From positions 1 through 37,893 of the forward strand of contig DDYB01000031.1 of the NCBI GenBank assembly GCA_002347265.1: a stretch of DNA of 37,893 nucleotides, given 5' to 3'. The position numbers and the translations under genes were made by a program. Of this stretch, positions 14,979 through 23,345 are shown one piece after another. Below the pieces are notes generated by a model. That model was not told the origin of the DNA and made no database searches. It saw nothing but the letters and a program-made list of their open reading frames with translations. Position 1 is the first letter of the stretch. Each line of letters opens with the position of its first letter. This DNA comes from Desulfobacteraceae bacterium UBA2245. Its GTDB lineage: Bacteria; Desulfobacterota; Desulfobacteria; Desulfobacterales; UBA2245.

Positions 14979-16661
14979 ATGGATTTTAAGGCATTAGGGC
15001 TCAGGGCGGACCTGATTCAGGCTGTGGCGGATCTGGGATTTTCGGATCCCATGCCGATTCAGGAAAGGGCGATACCCGTGCTGCTTTCCGGAGAAAAGGA
15101 TTTTGTGGGGCTTGCCCAGACCGGAACGGGAAAAACCGGCGCCTATGGTCTGCCGCTGATTCAACGGATCGATCAGGCACTTGCCGGGCCCCAGGCGGTG
15201 GTCATCTGTCCGACGCGCGAGCTGTGTCTGCAGATCGCCGATGATCTGAGAGGGTTTGCCGCGCACGTCAAGAATGCCGGCATTGCCGCGGTGTACGGCG
15301 GCGCCAGCATTTCTATCCAGATGCGGCAGATCAAGGAGGGCGCCCGGATTATCGTGGCCACGCCGGGCCGGCTTCTGGATCTGATCAACCGGGGGGCCGT
15401 CAATCTGGCTCAGGTTTCCTGCGCGGTTCTGGACGAGGCCGACGAAATGCTCAACATGGGTTTTCAGGAGGACATCGACGCGATTCTGGGGAAAATGCCG
15501 TCGCATAAAAGAATCTGGCTGTTTTCCGCGACCATGCCCTCGGGAGTTGCCGCCATTGCTCGAAATTATCTGGTCGATCCGGTGGAAGTGACCGTGGGGG
15601 GAAGAAACAGCAGTCCCGGAAACATAACCCATATCTGCTGCACGATTCAGGAAAAGCACCGATACGAGTGTCTCAAGCGCATGGTCGACTTTACGCCGGA
15701 GATGTTCGGGCTGGTTTTCTGCAGAACCCGCAGGGACGCCCAGACGGTGGCCGAATCCCTGGTCCGGGACGGCTATCAGGCCGAAGCCCTTCACGGAGAT
15801 CTGCCCCAGGCCCAGCGGGATTCCGTGATGCGCAGGTTCCGGCAGCAGAGCATTCGGATGCTCGTGGCCACCGATGTTGCGGCAAGAGGCCTGGATGTTG
15901 ACAATATCACCCACGTGATTCATTACAACCTGCCCGATGAGCCGTCAATCTATACGCATCGCAGCGGCAGAACCGCACGGGCCGGTAAATCCGGCGCTTC
16001 CATCGTTCTGATCAATTCCAGAGAGCTGCATCGGATTCGAACCCTTGAAAAAAAAGGCGGGATCCGTTTCCGTTTTGACAGGATACCCGACGGCCGGGCC
16101 ATCTGTGAAAAGCAGCTGTTCGGCATGGTGGAAAGGATCGTGCAGGCGGATGGGAATCCGGAATCGATCGCGGAATATCTGCCCTCGGTCTATCAGGCTT
16201 TGAGCGGATTTGACAGGGAAGAGCTGGTCAGACGTCTGGTCTCGCTGGAATTCAACCGGCTGATTGAACATTACCGGCACGCCGGCGATATCAACGTCAC
16301 AGGCGCCCCGGAGATCAAGAACGCCTCCAGGTCTGCCGGAAAGCCGGTCCGGCGGAAGGAGCGCGCGTCCGGAACAAAAAATACCCAACGGTTTCTGATC
16401 AACGTCGGGCGGCTGGACAATATCAATGCCGGCGCCATTGTCCGTCTGATCTGCGATCATTCCGGCATCCGTTCAAACATGATCGGCGCCATCGACCTGA
16501 ATCGGGAGTTTTCATTTTTCGAGGTGGAAAAGAGCGCGGCCGTGAAGGTGCGAAATTCCGTCCACAACGCAAGGCTCGATGGAAGACAGATTCAGATCCG
16601 CGAGATGCTTGACAAGAAGAAGCCGGGCAGGTCGGACCGCAAGAAGGCGGCGGGCTGTTGA
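14979..16661 (+). CDS. DEAD-box RNA helicase with DbpA/CsdA-type RNA-binding domain
   Basis: The cytoplasmic ATP-dependent RNA helicase has 560 aa. In order: Q motif region (FSDPMPIQERAIP), AQTGTGKT (motif I), PTRELCLQ (Ia), TPGRLLDL (Ib), DEADEM (II), SAT (III), VFCRTRRDAQ (IV), ATDVAARGLDVD (V) and HRSGRTARAG (VI). The C-terminal FLINVGRLDNINAGAIV to IREM region is a DbpA-like RNA-binding domain, as in CsdA/DeaD and DbpA, which act on rRNA and in cold adaptation. ATG 14979 is preferred over TTG 14961, which lies in the terminator tail. No strong RBS is visible. The leader carries two terminator hairpins, suggesting attenuation. The last codons GGC TGT and the stop TGA are part of a copy of the inverted-repeat element. 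Confidence 0.95.
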   Translation: MDFKALGLRADLIQAVADLGFSDPMPIQERAIPVLLSGEKDFVGLAQTGTGKTGAYGLPLIQRIDQALAGPQAVVICPTRELCLQIADDLRGFAAHVKNAGIAAVYGGASISIQMRQIKEGARIIVATPGRLLDLINRGAVNLAQVSCAVLDEADEMLNMGFQEDIDAILGKMPSHKRIWLFSATMPSGVAAIARNYLVDPVEVTVGGRNSSPGNITHICCTIQEKHRYECLKRMVDFTPEMFGLVFCRTRRDAQTVAESLVRDGYQAEALHGDLPQAQRDSVMRRFRQQSIRMLVATDVAARGLDVDNITHVIHYNLPDEPSIYTHRSGRTARAGKSGASIVLINSRELHRIRTLEKKGGIRFRFDRIPDGRAICEKQLFGMVERIVQADGNPESIAEYLPSVYQALSGFDREELVRRLVSLEFNRLIEHYRHAGDINVTGAPEIKNASRSAGKPVRRKERASGTKNTQRFLINVGRLDNINAGAIVRLICDHSGIRSNMIGAIDLNREFSFFEVEKSAAVKVRNSVHNARLDGRQIQIREMLDKKKPGRSDRKKAAGC

Positions 16662-16697
16662 AAAACTGCGCCTGAGGACGCAGTCCGGAATCAGGCG
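16654..16697 (-). repeat. Partial copy of the inverted-repeat element at a convergent gene junction
   Basis: GGCTGTTGAAAAACTGCGCC (16654-16673) plus TGAGG matches the left end of the 79-229 element over 25 bp. The first eight bases supply the last two codons and stop of the helicase gene. The remainder forms the terminator described for ygiQ. The other end of the element is missing. Confidence 0.75.
16661..16697 (-). terminator. Intrinsic terminator of the ygiQ unit, built from the repeat
   Basis: On the minus strand, CGCCTGA (16697-16691) pairs with TCAGGCG (16675-16669). An inner GGAC/GTCC helix lies between, and CAG plus five T residues (16665-16661) follow. The T tract comes from the repeat's GTTGAAAAAC end. 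It begins 2 bp after the ygiQ stop codon. Confidence 0.65.
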
Positions 16698-16699
16698 GG

Positions 16700-18502
16700 T
16701 TATCTGTCGTGAAAAACCCGGGGGAGCGCCCGGCGTTTTTGCAAGACGGCTTTTTGTTTCTCCTTTCCGGCCGCGGTTTTTTCCACAAATATCTCCCGGC
16801 CCGAAAACGGGTCCCGCCCGGTGTGGTGCATCAGCGTGGAAAAGGTGGAAGGCGAGGGCGTAAAGATCTGTATCTGCTCGGGCAGCAGGTGAAGCCTGCG
16901 CACGGCAAATTCCCTGAGCTTCTCCATGTCTTCGAGCGTGCAGCCCGGATGGGCGGCCATCAGATAATAGGTGAGAAAGGCCTTTTGCGGGCATTTCCGG
17001 TTCAGCCTGTCAAACAGGGCGATGAAATCTTCGAGGCATCGGCGGCCGGGTTTTCCCATCAGGGCAAGGACCGGCGCCTGCACGTGCTCGGGTGCGATCT
17101 TGATCTGCCCGGAAACATGATGCCGCAGAATTTCTTCCAGATACCGAGCCCCGGCGGACCGGTCCCTGAGAATCAGGTCATAGCGGATGCCCGATCCGAC
17201 AAAGACCTTCCGGATTCCGGGCAGGCTGCGCATGGCTTTTAACAGCGCGATCTGCCGACCGTGATGCACGGGCAGGCGTGAACACGGTTCGGGAAAAAGG
17301 CAGCTTCTGTCCCTGCACGCGCCATTGATTCTTTTCCGGTCGCACTCGATTCCGTACATATTGGCCGTAGGTCCCCCCAGATCCGATATGATTCCCCTGA
17401 AATCCGGATGATGCGTCAAAGCGGTGGCTTCGCGGAGGACGGAATCCTCGCCGCGTGAGACCACCTCTCTTCCCTGATGGACCGCAATGGCGCAGAACCG
17501 GCACTCGCCGTAACAGCCCCGGTGCGTTGTGATCGAAAAGGCGATGGTGTCCAGCGCGGTCACGCGTCCCTGTTTTTTGTGAAGGGGATGCACATCCCGC
17601 GCATAGGGCAGCTCGTAAATCCGGTCAAGCGCTTCGGGCACAGGCGCGGGGCAGGGAGGATTCTGAACCAGATACCGGGTGTCCTGTTTCTGGCAGAGGC
17701 GCCTTCCGGCCACAGGGTCGGCATTCCGATAAAATTCCGTGAACATACGGGTGAATATTTCTTTGTCTTCCGCGGCGGCCGCATGATCCGGAAGAAGAAT
17801 GTCCGGTCGGGGAAATCCGGGATTCTCCGGCGGCATATCCGGGCTGATATAGCAGATGCCCCGAATCGAGTGTGTTTCCTGCCCGCGGTGCAGTTTTTCG
17901 GCAAGTTCCAGGATGCTCTGCTCGGCCATTCCATAGGCCAGAAACTCGGCGCGGGCGTCAAAGAGAACGGATCTTCTCACCGAGTCGGACCATGCGTCAT
18001 AATGCGATACGCGTCGCAGGCTGGCTTCGATTCCGCCCAGAACAACGGGCTTTGTGTTTTTGAAATACCGTCGGATCAGATTGCTGTAGACGATCACGGC
18101 CCGGTCCGGCCGGCGGTCGTTCAATCCGCCGGGGGTCAGGTCGTCTTTTTTCCGGCGTTTTCCCGAAGCCGTGTAGTTGGCGATCATCGAGTCCACGCAG
18201 CCGGATGTGACTCCCCAGAAAAGTTCGGGTTCCCCCAGCCTGGCGATATCCACGCCGCCGGAGACATCGGGCTGCGCGATAATGCCGACGCGCCAGCCCG
18301 CATTCATCAGCACCTTGCCGATGACCGCCACCCCGATGTGCGGAGCGTCGATATACGCATCCCCTGTGACCAGGATCACGTCCAGGGCCTTCCATCCAAG
18401 AAGATCCATCTCCTGAAGGGTGGCGGGAATGAATGCCGGAACAGGGCGGGACTGTTTCATATAACAAACAGCATGCCCGGAATGCATGCGTTTATCATGC
18501 AT
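16700..18502 (-). CDS. ygiQ: YgiQ-family (UPF0313) radical SAM protein
   Basis: A 600-aa cytoplasmic iron-sulfur protein of the YgiQ family. The N-terminal part (VILVTGDAYIDAPHIGVAVI, about 42-61) matches the family's B12-binding-like leader. The radical SAM cluster motif is RGCYGECRFC (CxxxCxxC, about residues 330-338). The C-terminal part has KIAPEHVQAPVL and YYLMAAHPGCTLEDM, typical of the family. The substrate is not established. The start at 18502 is supported by AGGAGG 5 nt upstream. An internal ATG at 18460 is possible but has no RBS. The start overlaps the stop of the acyltransferase gene by 8 bp (18495-18502), so the two are cotranscribed. The gene is convergent with the helicase gene. 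Confidence 0.93.
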   Translation of the reverse strand: MHDKRMHSGHAVCYMKQSRPVPAFIPATLQEMDLLGWKALDVILVTGDAYIDAPHIGVAVIGKVLMNAGWRVGIIAQPDVSGGVDIARLGEPELFWGVTSGCVDSMIANYTASGKRRKKDDLTPGGLNDRRPDRAVIVYSNLIRRYFKNTKPVVLGGIEASLRRVSHYDAWSDSVRRSVLFDARAEFLAYGMAEQSILELAEKLHRGQETHSIRGICYISPDMPPENPGFPRPDILLPDHAAAAEDKEIFTRMFTEFYRNADPVAGRRLCQKQDTRYLVQNPPCPAPVPEALDRIYELPYARDVHPLHKKQGRVTALDTIAFSITTHRGCYGECRFCAIAVHQGREVVSRGEDSVLREATALTHHPDFRGIISDLGGPTANMYGIECDRKRINGACRDRSCLFPEPCSRLPVHHGRQIALLKAMRSLPGIRKVFVGSGIRYDLILRDRSAGARYLEEILRHHVSGQIKIAPEHVQAPVLALMGKPGRRCLEDFIALFDRLNRKCPQKAFLTYYLMAAHPGCTLEDMEKLREFAVRRLHLLPEQIQIFTPSPSTFSTLMHHTGRDPFSGREIFVEKTAAGKEKQKAVLQKRRALPRVFHDR

Positions 18503-19349
18503 TCCTCCTTGGGGCTGAAATACCCGGGAATTGTCGGATTCCGGCCTGAGAATGTCGATCTTCGCGCCGTTCGGTTTTCCATTTGTTCAGGTTTGCGGTA
18601 ATAAAATCAATGATCGCCCTGTGCTCGGCATCGCCCCGTCCCCGAATTCGAATCGGTTCTCCAAAAGCAAAATGAACGGTCCTGGATGTATCGATTTTTC
18701 CGAAATCCTTGAGATGCTTTCCGTTTTGCCAGGCATCGGTCAGCAGGGCGACGGGAATGACCGGCACATCGGCCTTTCTGGCCAGCTTGACGCCGATGGT
18801 GTTGAACTGGGCCGGATCAAACGAAAACGTCCGGGTGGTCTGAGGAAAGGCGATAATTGAGATTCCCTTGTTCAATCGTTCGGTTCCGCCTTCCAGAACG
18901 GTTTTCAGGTCCTGCCGCGGATTTTTGCGTCCGACCGCGATCGGGTCGCGGGAACGCATGACGTGACCAAACACGGGATAGTAAAGGAGACTTTCCTTGA
19001 CGATAAAGGTCGTTTTCTTCACGGGCTGAATGACGCAGGGAAGTATAACGGTTTCGAGAACGCTCATGTGATTGGCGATCAGAACGCACGGTTCGCGCAG
19101 CGTCCTGATGTGATCCATGCCCGTTATCTCAAAGCGGATGCCGATGCCTTCGAGGGCTTTGAGGATCGTAAAACTGCTTCGAACCCACTGTTCGTCATCG
19201 TATCGGCCGCGTTTTGCCCTGAAACCCGCCTTCAATACGACGGCCAGAAAATGAAGGTAAAAGTTCAGGGAAGGGAAGAACCGCGCAGAAAAAGAAGCCC
19301 TTTCAGGCCGGGTTTGGTATACATCCGCTGCGGATGGCAATTGTCTCAT
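18495..19349 (-). CDS. Lysophospholipid (1-acylglycerol-phosphate-type) acyltransferase with atypical motifs
   Basis: The 284-aa protein is of the PlsC/LPLAT type, probably attached to the inner membrane through hydrophobic N-terminal residues (PSLNFYLHFLAVVL). Motif I reads NHMSVLE (about residues 88-94), with Glu in place of the usual Asp of NHxxxxD. Motif III reads FPQTTRT (about 166-172) instead of FPEGTRS. VPVIPVAL fits motif IV. These changes suggest a divergent subfamily whose acceptor may not be lysophosphatidate. ATG 19349 is used, and an in-frame TTG at 19370 is possible. Neither has a clear RBS. It precedes ygiQ with an 8-bp overlap. A GGCAGG/CCTGCC hairpin (19385-19420) lies between it and the upstream minus-strand gene. 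Confidence 0.82.
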   Translation of the reverse strand: MRQLPSAADVYQTRPERASFSARFFPSLNFYLHFLAVVLKAGFRAKRGRYDDEQWVRSSFTILKALEGIGIRFEITGMDHIRTLREPCVLIANHMSVLETVILPCVIQPVKKTTFIVKESLLYYPVFGHVMRSRDPIAVGRKNPRQDLKTVLEGGTERLNKGISIIAFPQTTRTFSFDPAQFNTIGVKLARKADVPVIPVALLTDAWQNGKHLKDFGKIDTSRTVHFAFGEPIRIRGRGDAEHRAIIDFITANLNKWKTERREDRHSQAGIRQFPGISAPRRNA

Positions 19350-19454
19350 AAGAAATTGTCCATGTTGCAAATGTCATCATTCAAAGGCAGGCCGGCGTCC
19401 GGCACTGCGTTAAGACCTGCCCGCAAGGCCTCGGATTTCAATCCTGAACCCCGA

Positions 19455-19805
19455 TCAGCGCTGGTAGTCCCGAAACCGGGTGTCGATGGCGCTGATGGCG
19501 TCGATTCGAATCAGGGCGTCGCAAAAATCCTTGCCGTCCAGTTTTTCAAGGTGAATCAGATGGTTTCCGACCTCCTTGACAACACCGGATAGAGCGTTGC
19601 CTGAATTGAGGGTAATATTTACTTTCTTACCGGCCAGTGCCTTCAAGTTGGCCGCGATGGAGGAGTTCACGTTATAACTCGCGCCTTCGATGCTCACCAC
19701 TTCGGCATTTGCATCGGCGCCCGAAAAAGCGGTCAGCATGGCGGCGCAAAAGAGAGCCAGAAGGACGCTCATCCCTGAATAAAGCATATTTGAACTTTTC
19801 TTCAT
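19455..19805 (-). CDS. Small exported protein with an Sm-like domain
   Basis: The 116-aa protein starts with a signal sequence (residues 1 to about 34, ending SGADANA). The mature part (about 80 residues) reads like an Sm/LSm barrel: VNITLNSGNALSGVVKEVGN resembles Sm1, and DALIRIDAISAID resembles Sm2, as in Hfq or bacterial LSm proteins. RNA binding would be unexpected outside the cytoplasm, so the fold may serve another role, such as protein or surface binding. ATG 19805 is chosen over the adjacent in-frame TTG because GGAGAG precedes it at a good distance. The gene appears monocistronic. The family is not recognised with certainty. Confidence 0.65.
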   Translation of the reverse strand: MKKSSNMLYSGMSVLLALFCAAMLTAFSGADANAEVVSIEGASYNVNSSIAANLKALAGKKVNITLNSGNALSGVVKEVGNHLIHLEKLDGKDFCDALIRIDAISAIDTRFRDYQR

Positions 19806-20166
19806 CAATTCTCTCCTGTTGTGTTGTTGCTCAATTCGAGCACCATGGTGCGGACGTACCGAACCATGAAATCAGTGATCCTGCGCAGAAATATTAAATG
19901 AAAATATCGGTAAAATTCCGGATAAACGCAAGGAAAAAATTGGGTCGGCAATTCGGACGGTCGCGTTTTTGAATCTGTTCGCGGCAAAGCCGGATCAGGA
20001 ACATGTCCGGGCGCTTCAAACACGTTTAACAGGTATTTTCAAAACGACGTCGTTGTTTGCTTGATTTTTAACGCCGATGTCTATAGCGTAATATCTTTTT
20101 TGGATGGAGCATGTTGATGTGGCAATCCATCGGTTGTGAATATTTTCATTTCAGCAGGCGGTTATT
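19806..20166. other. 361-bp divergent intergenic region
   Basis: The region separates the small exported protein (minus) and the sensor kinase (plus) and must hold both promoters. I see a perfect palindrome ACGACGTCGT (20044-20053) and AT-rich tracts but no confident -35/-10 pair and no gene. Confidence 0.4.
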
Positions 20167-22035
20167 TTGAAAGATCCGGATCAGATCAGACGTTCTGTTA
20201 CAGGTGTTGCACCAGCGGCTGCCGCGCATCCGGTGCACAAACCGGTCGGAGACAGCAGAATATGGTTGCCTATCGCGGGAGCGTTTCTTCTGCTGTGCAT
20301 CTTTAAATGGGCGAATGAAATTTTCGATATTCCCCGCTGGCTGCTCGGCGCCCGGCCAAGCCCGATCAACTGGCAGGAGGCGACCCTTGAAACCGTTATG
20401 ATAGTGCTGGTCGGTTTTTTTTGCGTCTCACGCCTGATTCTCAGCGCCAGGGCTCGGAAACGCGCCGAAAACGACCTTCTGGAATCGGAGCAAAGATTGA
20501 CAGAGATCATCAATTTTCTTCCGGACGCCACATTTGCGATCGATCTGCAGGGCAGGGTCATTGCGTGGAACCGGGCCATGGAGGAGATGACGGGAGTCAA
20601 GGGGCCTGATATGCTGGGCAGGGGCAATTATGAATATGCCCTTCCGTTTTATGGGATTCGAAGGCTCATGGTGATCGATCTGGTGTTTAAATCCGATGAG
20701 GAAATCAAACAGCAGTACGCCTTTGTGCGAAAAGAAGAAGACGCCCTGATCGCTGAGGCCAAAATTCAGACTCCAGGCGGAAAAACCATCTATCTTTGGG
20801 GAAAGGCCGGCCCGATCTATGACAAGTCGGGAAATCTCATCGGCGCCATCGAGTCGGTTCGCGACATGACGGAACACCGGCTGGCCGAGGAGATGATCCG
20901 CAAAAGCGAGGAACAGTACCGGATGCTGGTCGATACGATGAGCGACGGGCTGATCGTCCGGGACAAAAACGGCTGGATTTCCTTTGTCAATGACCGTCTC
21001 TGCCGGTTATGGGGCGCATCAAAGGATGAAATCATCAACCAGCGCATGGAAGATTTTCTCGATGAAGCCAACCGCGCTGTTTTTGATGAAGAAATGGAAA
21101 AACGTCGAAAAGGAATCTATGCGCCCTACGAGATCGCCTGGACGAGAAAAGACGGGCGAAAAGTCACCACCATCATGGCGCCTCGGATCATTGTCGATGC
21201 CAGGGGCGAATTTGCCGGAAGTTTTTCGGTAGTGACCGACATTACCGACCGCAAGCGGGCGGAGGGAGCGCTGGCCCGGCAGGCCCTTGAGCTGGCGCGG
21301 TCCAATTCCGAGCTGGAGCAGTTTGCCTATGTGGCCTCCCACGATCTCCAGGAACCCCTGAGAAAAATCCAGGCATTCGGGGAACGTCTGAACGCCAAAT
21401 GCGCGGATGCGATCAGCGATCAGGGTCTGGATTATCTCAAGCGCATGCAGAATGCGGCCAAACGGATGCAGGTTCTGATCAACGACCTGTTGACCTTTTC
21501 CAGGGTCACGACCCGGGCAAGCTCCTTCACGCCGCTGAATCTGAAACGGGTCGTGCGGGAGGTTCTGCTGGACATGGATTTCCGTATCGAGCAGACCCGG
21601 GGCAGGGTGGAGGTCGGCGATCTTCCGGTGATTGAAGGCGATTCGACGCAGATGCGTCAGCTGTTTCTGAACCTGATCGGCAATGCGCTTAAATTTCAAC
21701 GGGAAGGCGTGGCGCCGGTGGTCAAGATCCGGTCGGAAATTTACAGAGACACCAGAAAAAAGGGCGGGGCATTCTGCCGGATTTTTGTGGAAGACAACGG
21801 CATCGGCTTTGACGAAGCTTACGCCGAGCGCATTTTCGGCGTTTTTCAGCGGCTTCACGGACGCGGCGTTTACGAGGGAACCGGCATCGGCCTTGCGGTC
21901 TGCCGTAAAATCGTCGAGCGCCACGGCGGAAGCATTCAGGCAAACAGCACACCCGGCCAGGGATCGGTCTTTACCATCACCCTGCCGTTCAACGAGGCGG
22001 TGAAAGAGAAACCGGTTTTGGAACAAAATCCCTGA
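20167..22035 (+). CDS. Membrane PAS-PAS sensor histidine kinase
   Basis: The 622-aa kinase has two TM segments (about 34-50 and 76-94) with a short periplasmic loop. PAS domain 1 (about 105-235: EIINFLPDATFAIDLQGRVIAWN) and PAS domain 2 (about 245-365: MSDGLIVRDKNGWISFVN) follow. The HisKA domain has phospho-acceptor His in YVASHDLQEPLRKI (about residue 392). The HATPase has LFLNLIGNALKF (N box), VEDNGIGFD and GTGIGLAVC. The SHDLQEPL form is typical of phytochrome-like and multi-PAS kinases. There is no adjacent response regulator and no receiver domain, so it is an orphan kinase. The start is TTG with AGGCGG 6 nt upstream. No ATG near the N-terminus fits better. Signal unknown. Confidence 0.9.
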   Translation: MKDPDQIRRSVTGVAPAAAAHPVHKPVGDSRIWLPIAGAFLLLCIFKWANEIFDIPRWLLGARPSPINWQEATLETVMIVLVGFFCVSRLILSARARKRAENDLLESEQRLTEIINFLPDATFAIDLQGRVIAWNRAMEEMTGVKGPDMLGRGNYEYALPFYGIRRLMVIDLVFKSDEEIKQQYAFVRKEEDALIAEAKIQTPGGKTIYLWGKAGPIYDKSGNLIGAIESVRDMTEHRLAEEMIRKSEEQYRMLVDTMSDGLIVRDKNGWISFVNDRLCRLWGASKDEIINQRMEDFLDEANRAVFDEEMEKRRKGIYAPYEIAWTRKDGRKVTTIMAPRIIVDARGEFAGSFSVVTDITDRKRAEGALARQALELARSNSELEQFAYVASHDLQEPLRKIQAFGERLNAKCADAISDQGLDYLKRMQNAAKRMQVLINDLLTFSRVTTRASSFTPLNLKRVVREVLLDMDFRIEQTRGRVEVGDLPVIEGDSTQMRQLFLNLIGNALKFQREGVAPVVKIRSEIYRDTRKKGGAFCRIFVEDNGIGFDEAYAERIFGVFQRLHGRGVYEGTGIGLAVCRKIVERHGGSIQANSTPGQGSVFTITLPFNEAVKEKPVLEQNP

Positions 22036-22091
22036 GATCTGGTTTTTTTACGAGTCCGCCCTGATTTATTCTGAAAAAATTCCGGTGCGTC

Positions 22092-23345
22092 TCAATGAAC
22101 GGCATCGGCCCTGGGCAGCTGTATGATGATTTCCCGAATCCCCCGCCGGCCGGCCTGGCTGACCGTCAGTTGAATTTCCCCGTAGTTCATGCTTTCTCCG
22201 ATCTTGGGCACCTTTTTCATATGCTTGAGCACAAAACCGGCGATGGTTTCGTAGTCTCCTTCGGGAAGCTGAATCTTGAGCCGCTCGTTGACCTCCTGAA
22301 GGTCGAGCTGAGCGCTGACGCGAAACCGGTTGTTGTCCAGGCGGGCTATGGGCATGTCTTCGAAGTCGTACTCGTCCCGGATTTCACCCACCACCTCCTC
22401 GAGTATGTCTTCTATGGTAACGATTCCCACCGCGCCTCCGTATTCATCCACGGCCACGGCAAAGGAATTGCGGGTTTTTTGCAGAAAAATCAGAAGGTCC
22501 TGGGCGCTGTTGAATTCGGGAACAAAGGGAACGTCGCGGACCAGGGTGCGCACCGGCATCCGCGGGTCCGGGGCGTTGATCAGATCAAAGGCATGGATGA
22601 TGCCGATGATGTTATCGATGCGTTCGCTGTAGACCGGAAGCCGTGAAAACCCGGTTCTTCCGACGTATTTCACCGCTTCGGACACGATCGTTTCGTCGGA
22701 AAGGGCGGTGACGTTGACCAGGGGGATCATGATGTCTTCCACGCTGGCCTTGGCCAGGTGAAACACACGGCGGATGAGGATTTTTTCCTTTTGCTGCAGA
22801 TCGCTGCCCCGGCCGGACCGATCCAGCATCATGGCCAGTTCTTCCCGGCTGGCCAGGGGGTAGTGCTCCATGCCATCCATGGACGAGCGCCGGCTGAACA
22901 GCCGGCTGACGGATACGATCAGAAAAGTGACCGGGGAAATGGCCCGGGATGCGAACAGCAGCGGATGGGCCAGGCGGGGAGCGATTTCCGTTGCATGATG
23001 CTGAAAAATGGTGCGGGGAATGATTTCTCCGAACATCAGCAGAACCGGAGAGAGACATAAAACGGTCAGGGCCTCGCCGTAATTTCCGAATCGGGTTTCA
23101 AACCACAGGGCCGCCGTTACCGAGGCGATGATCACGGCCATGTTGGTTCCGGTCGTCGTGGTGGCCAGGAACCATCGAGGATTTTTCAAAAATTTGAGAA
23201 AAAGCGCGGCGCCGGTCGAACCTTCCTTGGCCTTTCTCCGCAGCCGCAGCTTGTCCGCAGCCAGAACAGCCATTTCAGAGCCCGAAAAGAACGCCTGAAA
23301 GACGACGCAGCCGATGATCACCAGAATGTTAAGCAGTGTGTTCAC
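22092..23345 (-). CDS. CNNM/CorC (HlyC/CorC) family membrane protein, full length
   Basis: The inner-membrane protein has 417 aa. It has an N-terminal DUF21/CNNM transmembrane domain (about 1-150; FFSGSEMAVLAADKLRLRRK, GEIIPRTIF), a CBS pair (about 195-320; VEDIMIPLVNV, VDEYGGAVGIVTIEDILEE) and a C-terminal CorC_HlyC domain (about 335-415). This family is linked to Mg2+/Co2+ export or homeostasis. Its start overlaps the end of the upstream paralogue by 17 bp (23329-23345), so the two form an operon and may form a heteromer. The ATG at 23345 is consistent with the family N-terminus. Confidence 0.92.
   Translation of the reverse strand: MNTLLNILVIIGCVVFQAFFSGSEMAVLAADKLRLRRKAKEGSTGAALFLKFLKNPRWFLATTTTGTNMAVIIASVTAALWFETRFGNYGEALTVLCLSPVLLMFGEIIPRTIFQHHATEIAPRLAHPLLFASRAISPVTFLIVSVSRLFSRRSSMDGMEHYPLASREELAMMLDRSGRGSDLQQKEKILIRRVFHLAKASVEDIMIPLVNVTALSDETIVSEAVKYVGRTGFSRLPVYSERIDNIIGIIHAFDLINAPDPRMPVRTLVRDVPFVPEFNSAQDLLIFLQKTRNSFAVAVDEYGGAVGIVTIEDILEEVVGEIRDEYDFEDMPIARLDNNRFRVSAQLDLQEVNERLKIQLPEGDYETIAGFVLKHMKKVPKIGESMNYGEIQLTVSQAGRRGIREIIIQLPRADAVH

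Noticed and set aside
20025..20045. TTTAACAGG followed by TTTTCAAAAC as another inverted-repeat element end
   Set aside because: Only about half of the 20-bp end matches and there is no partner end, so chance similarity is likely.
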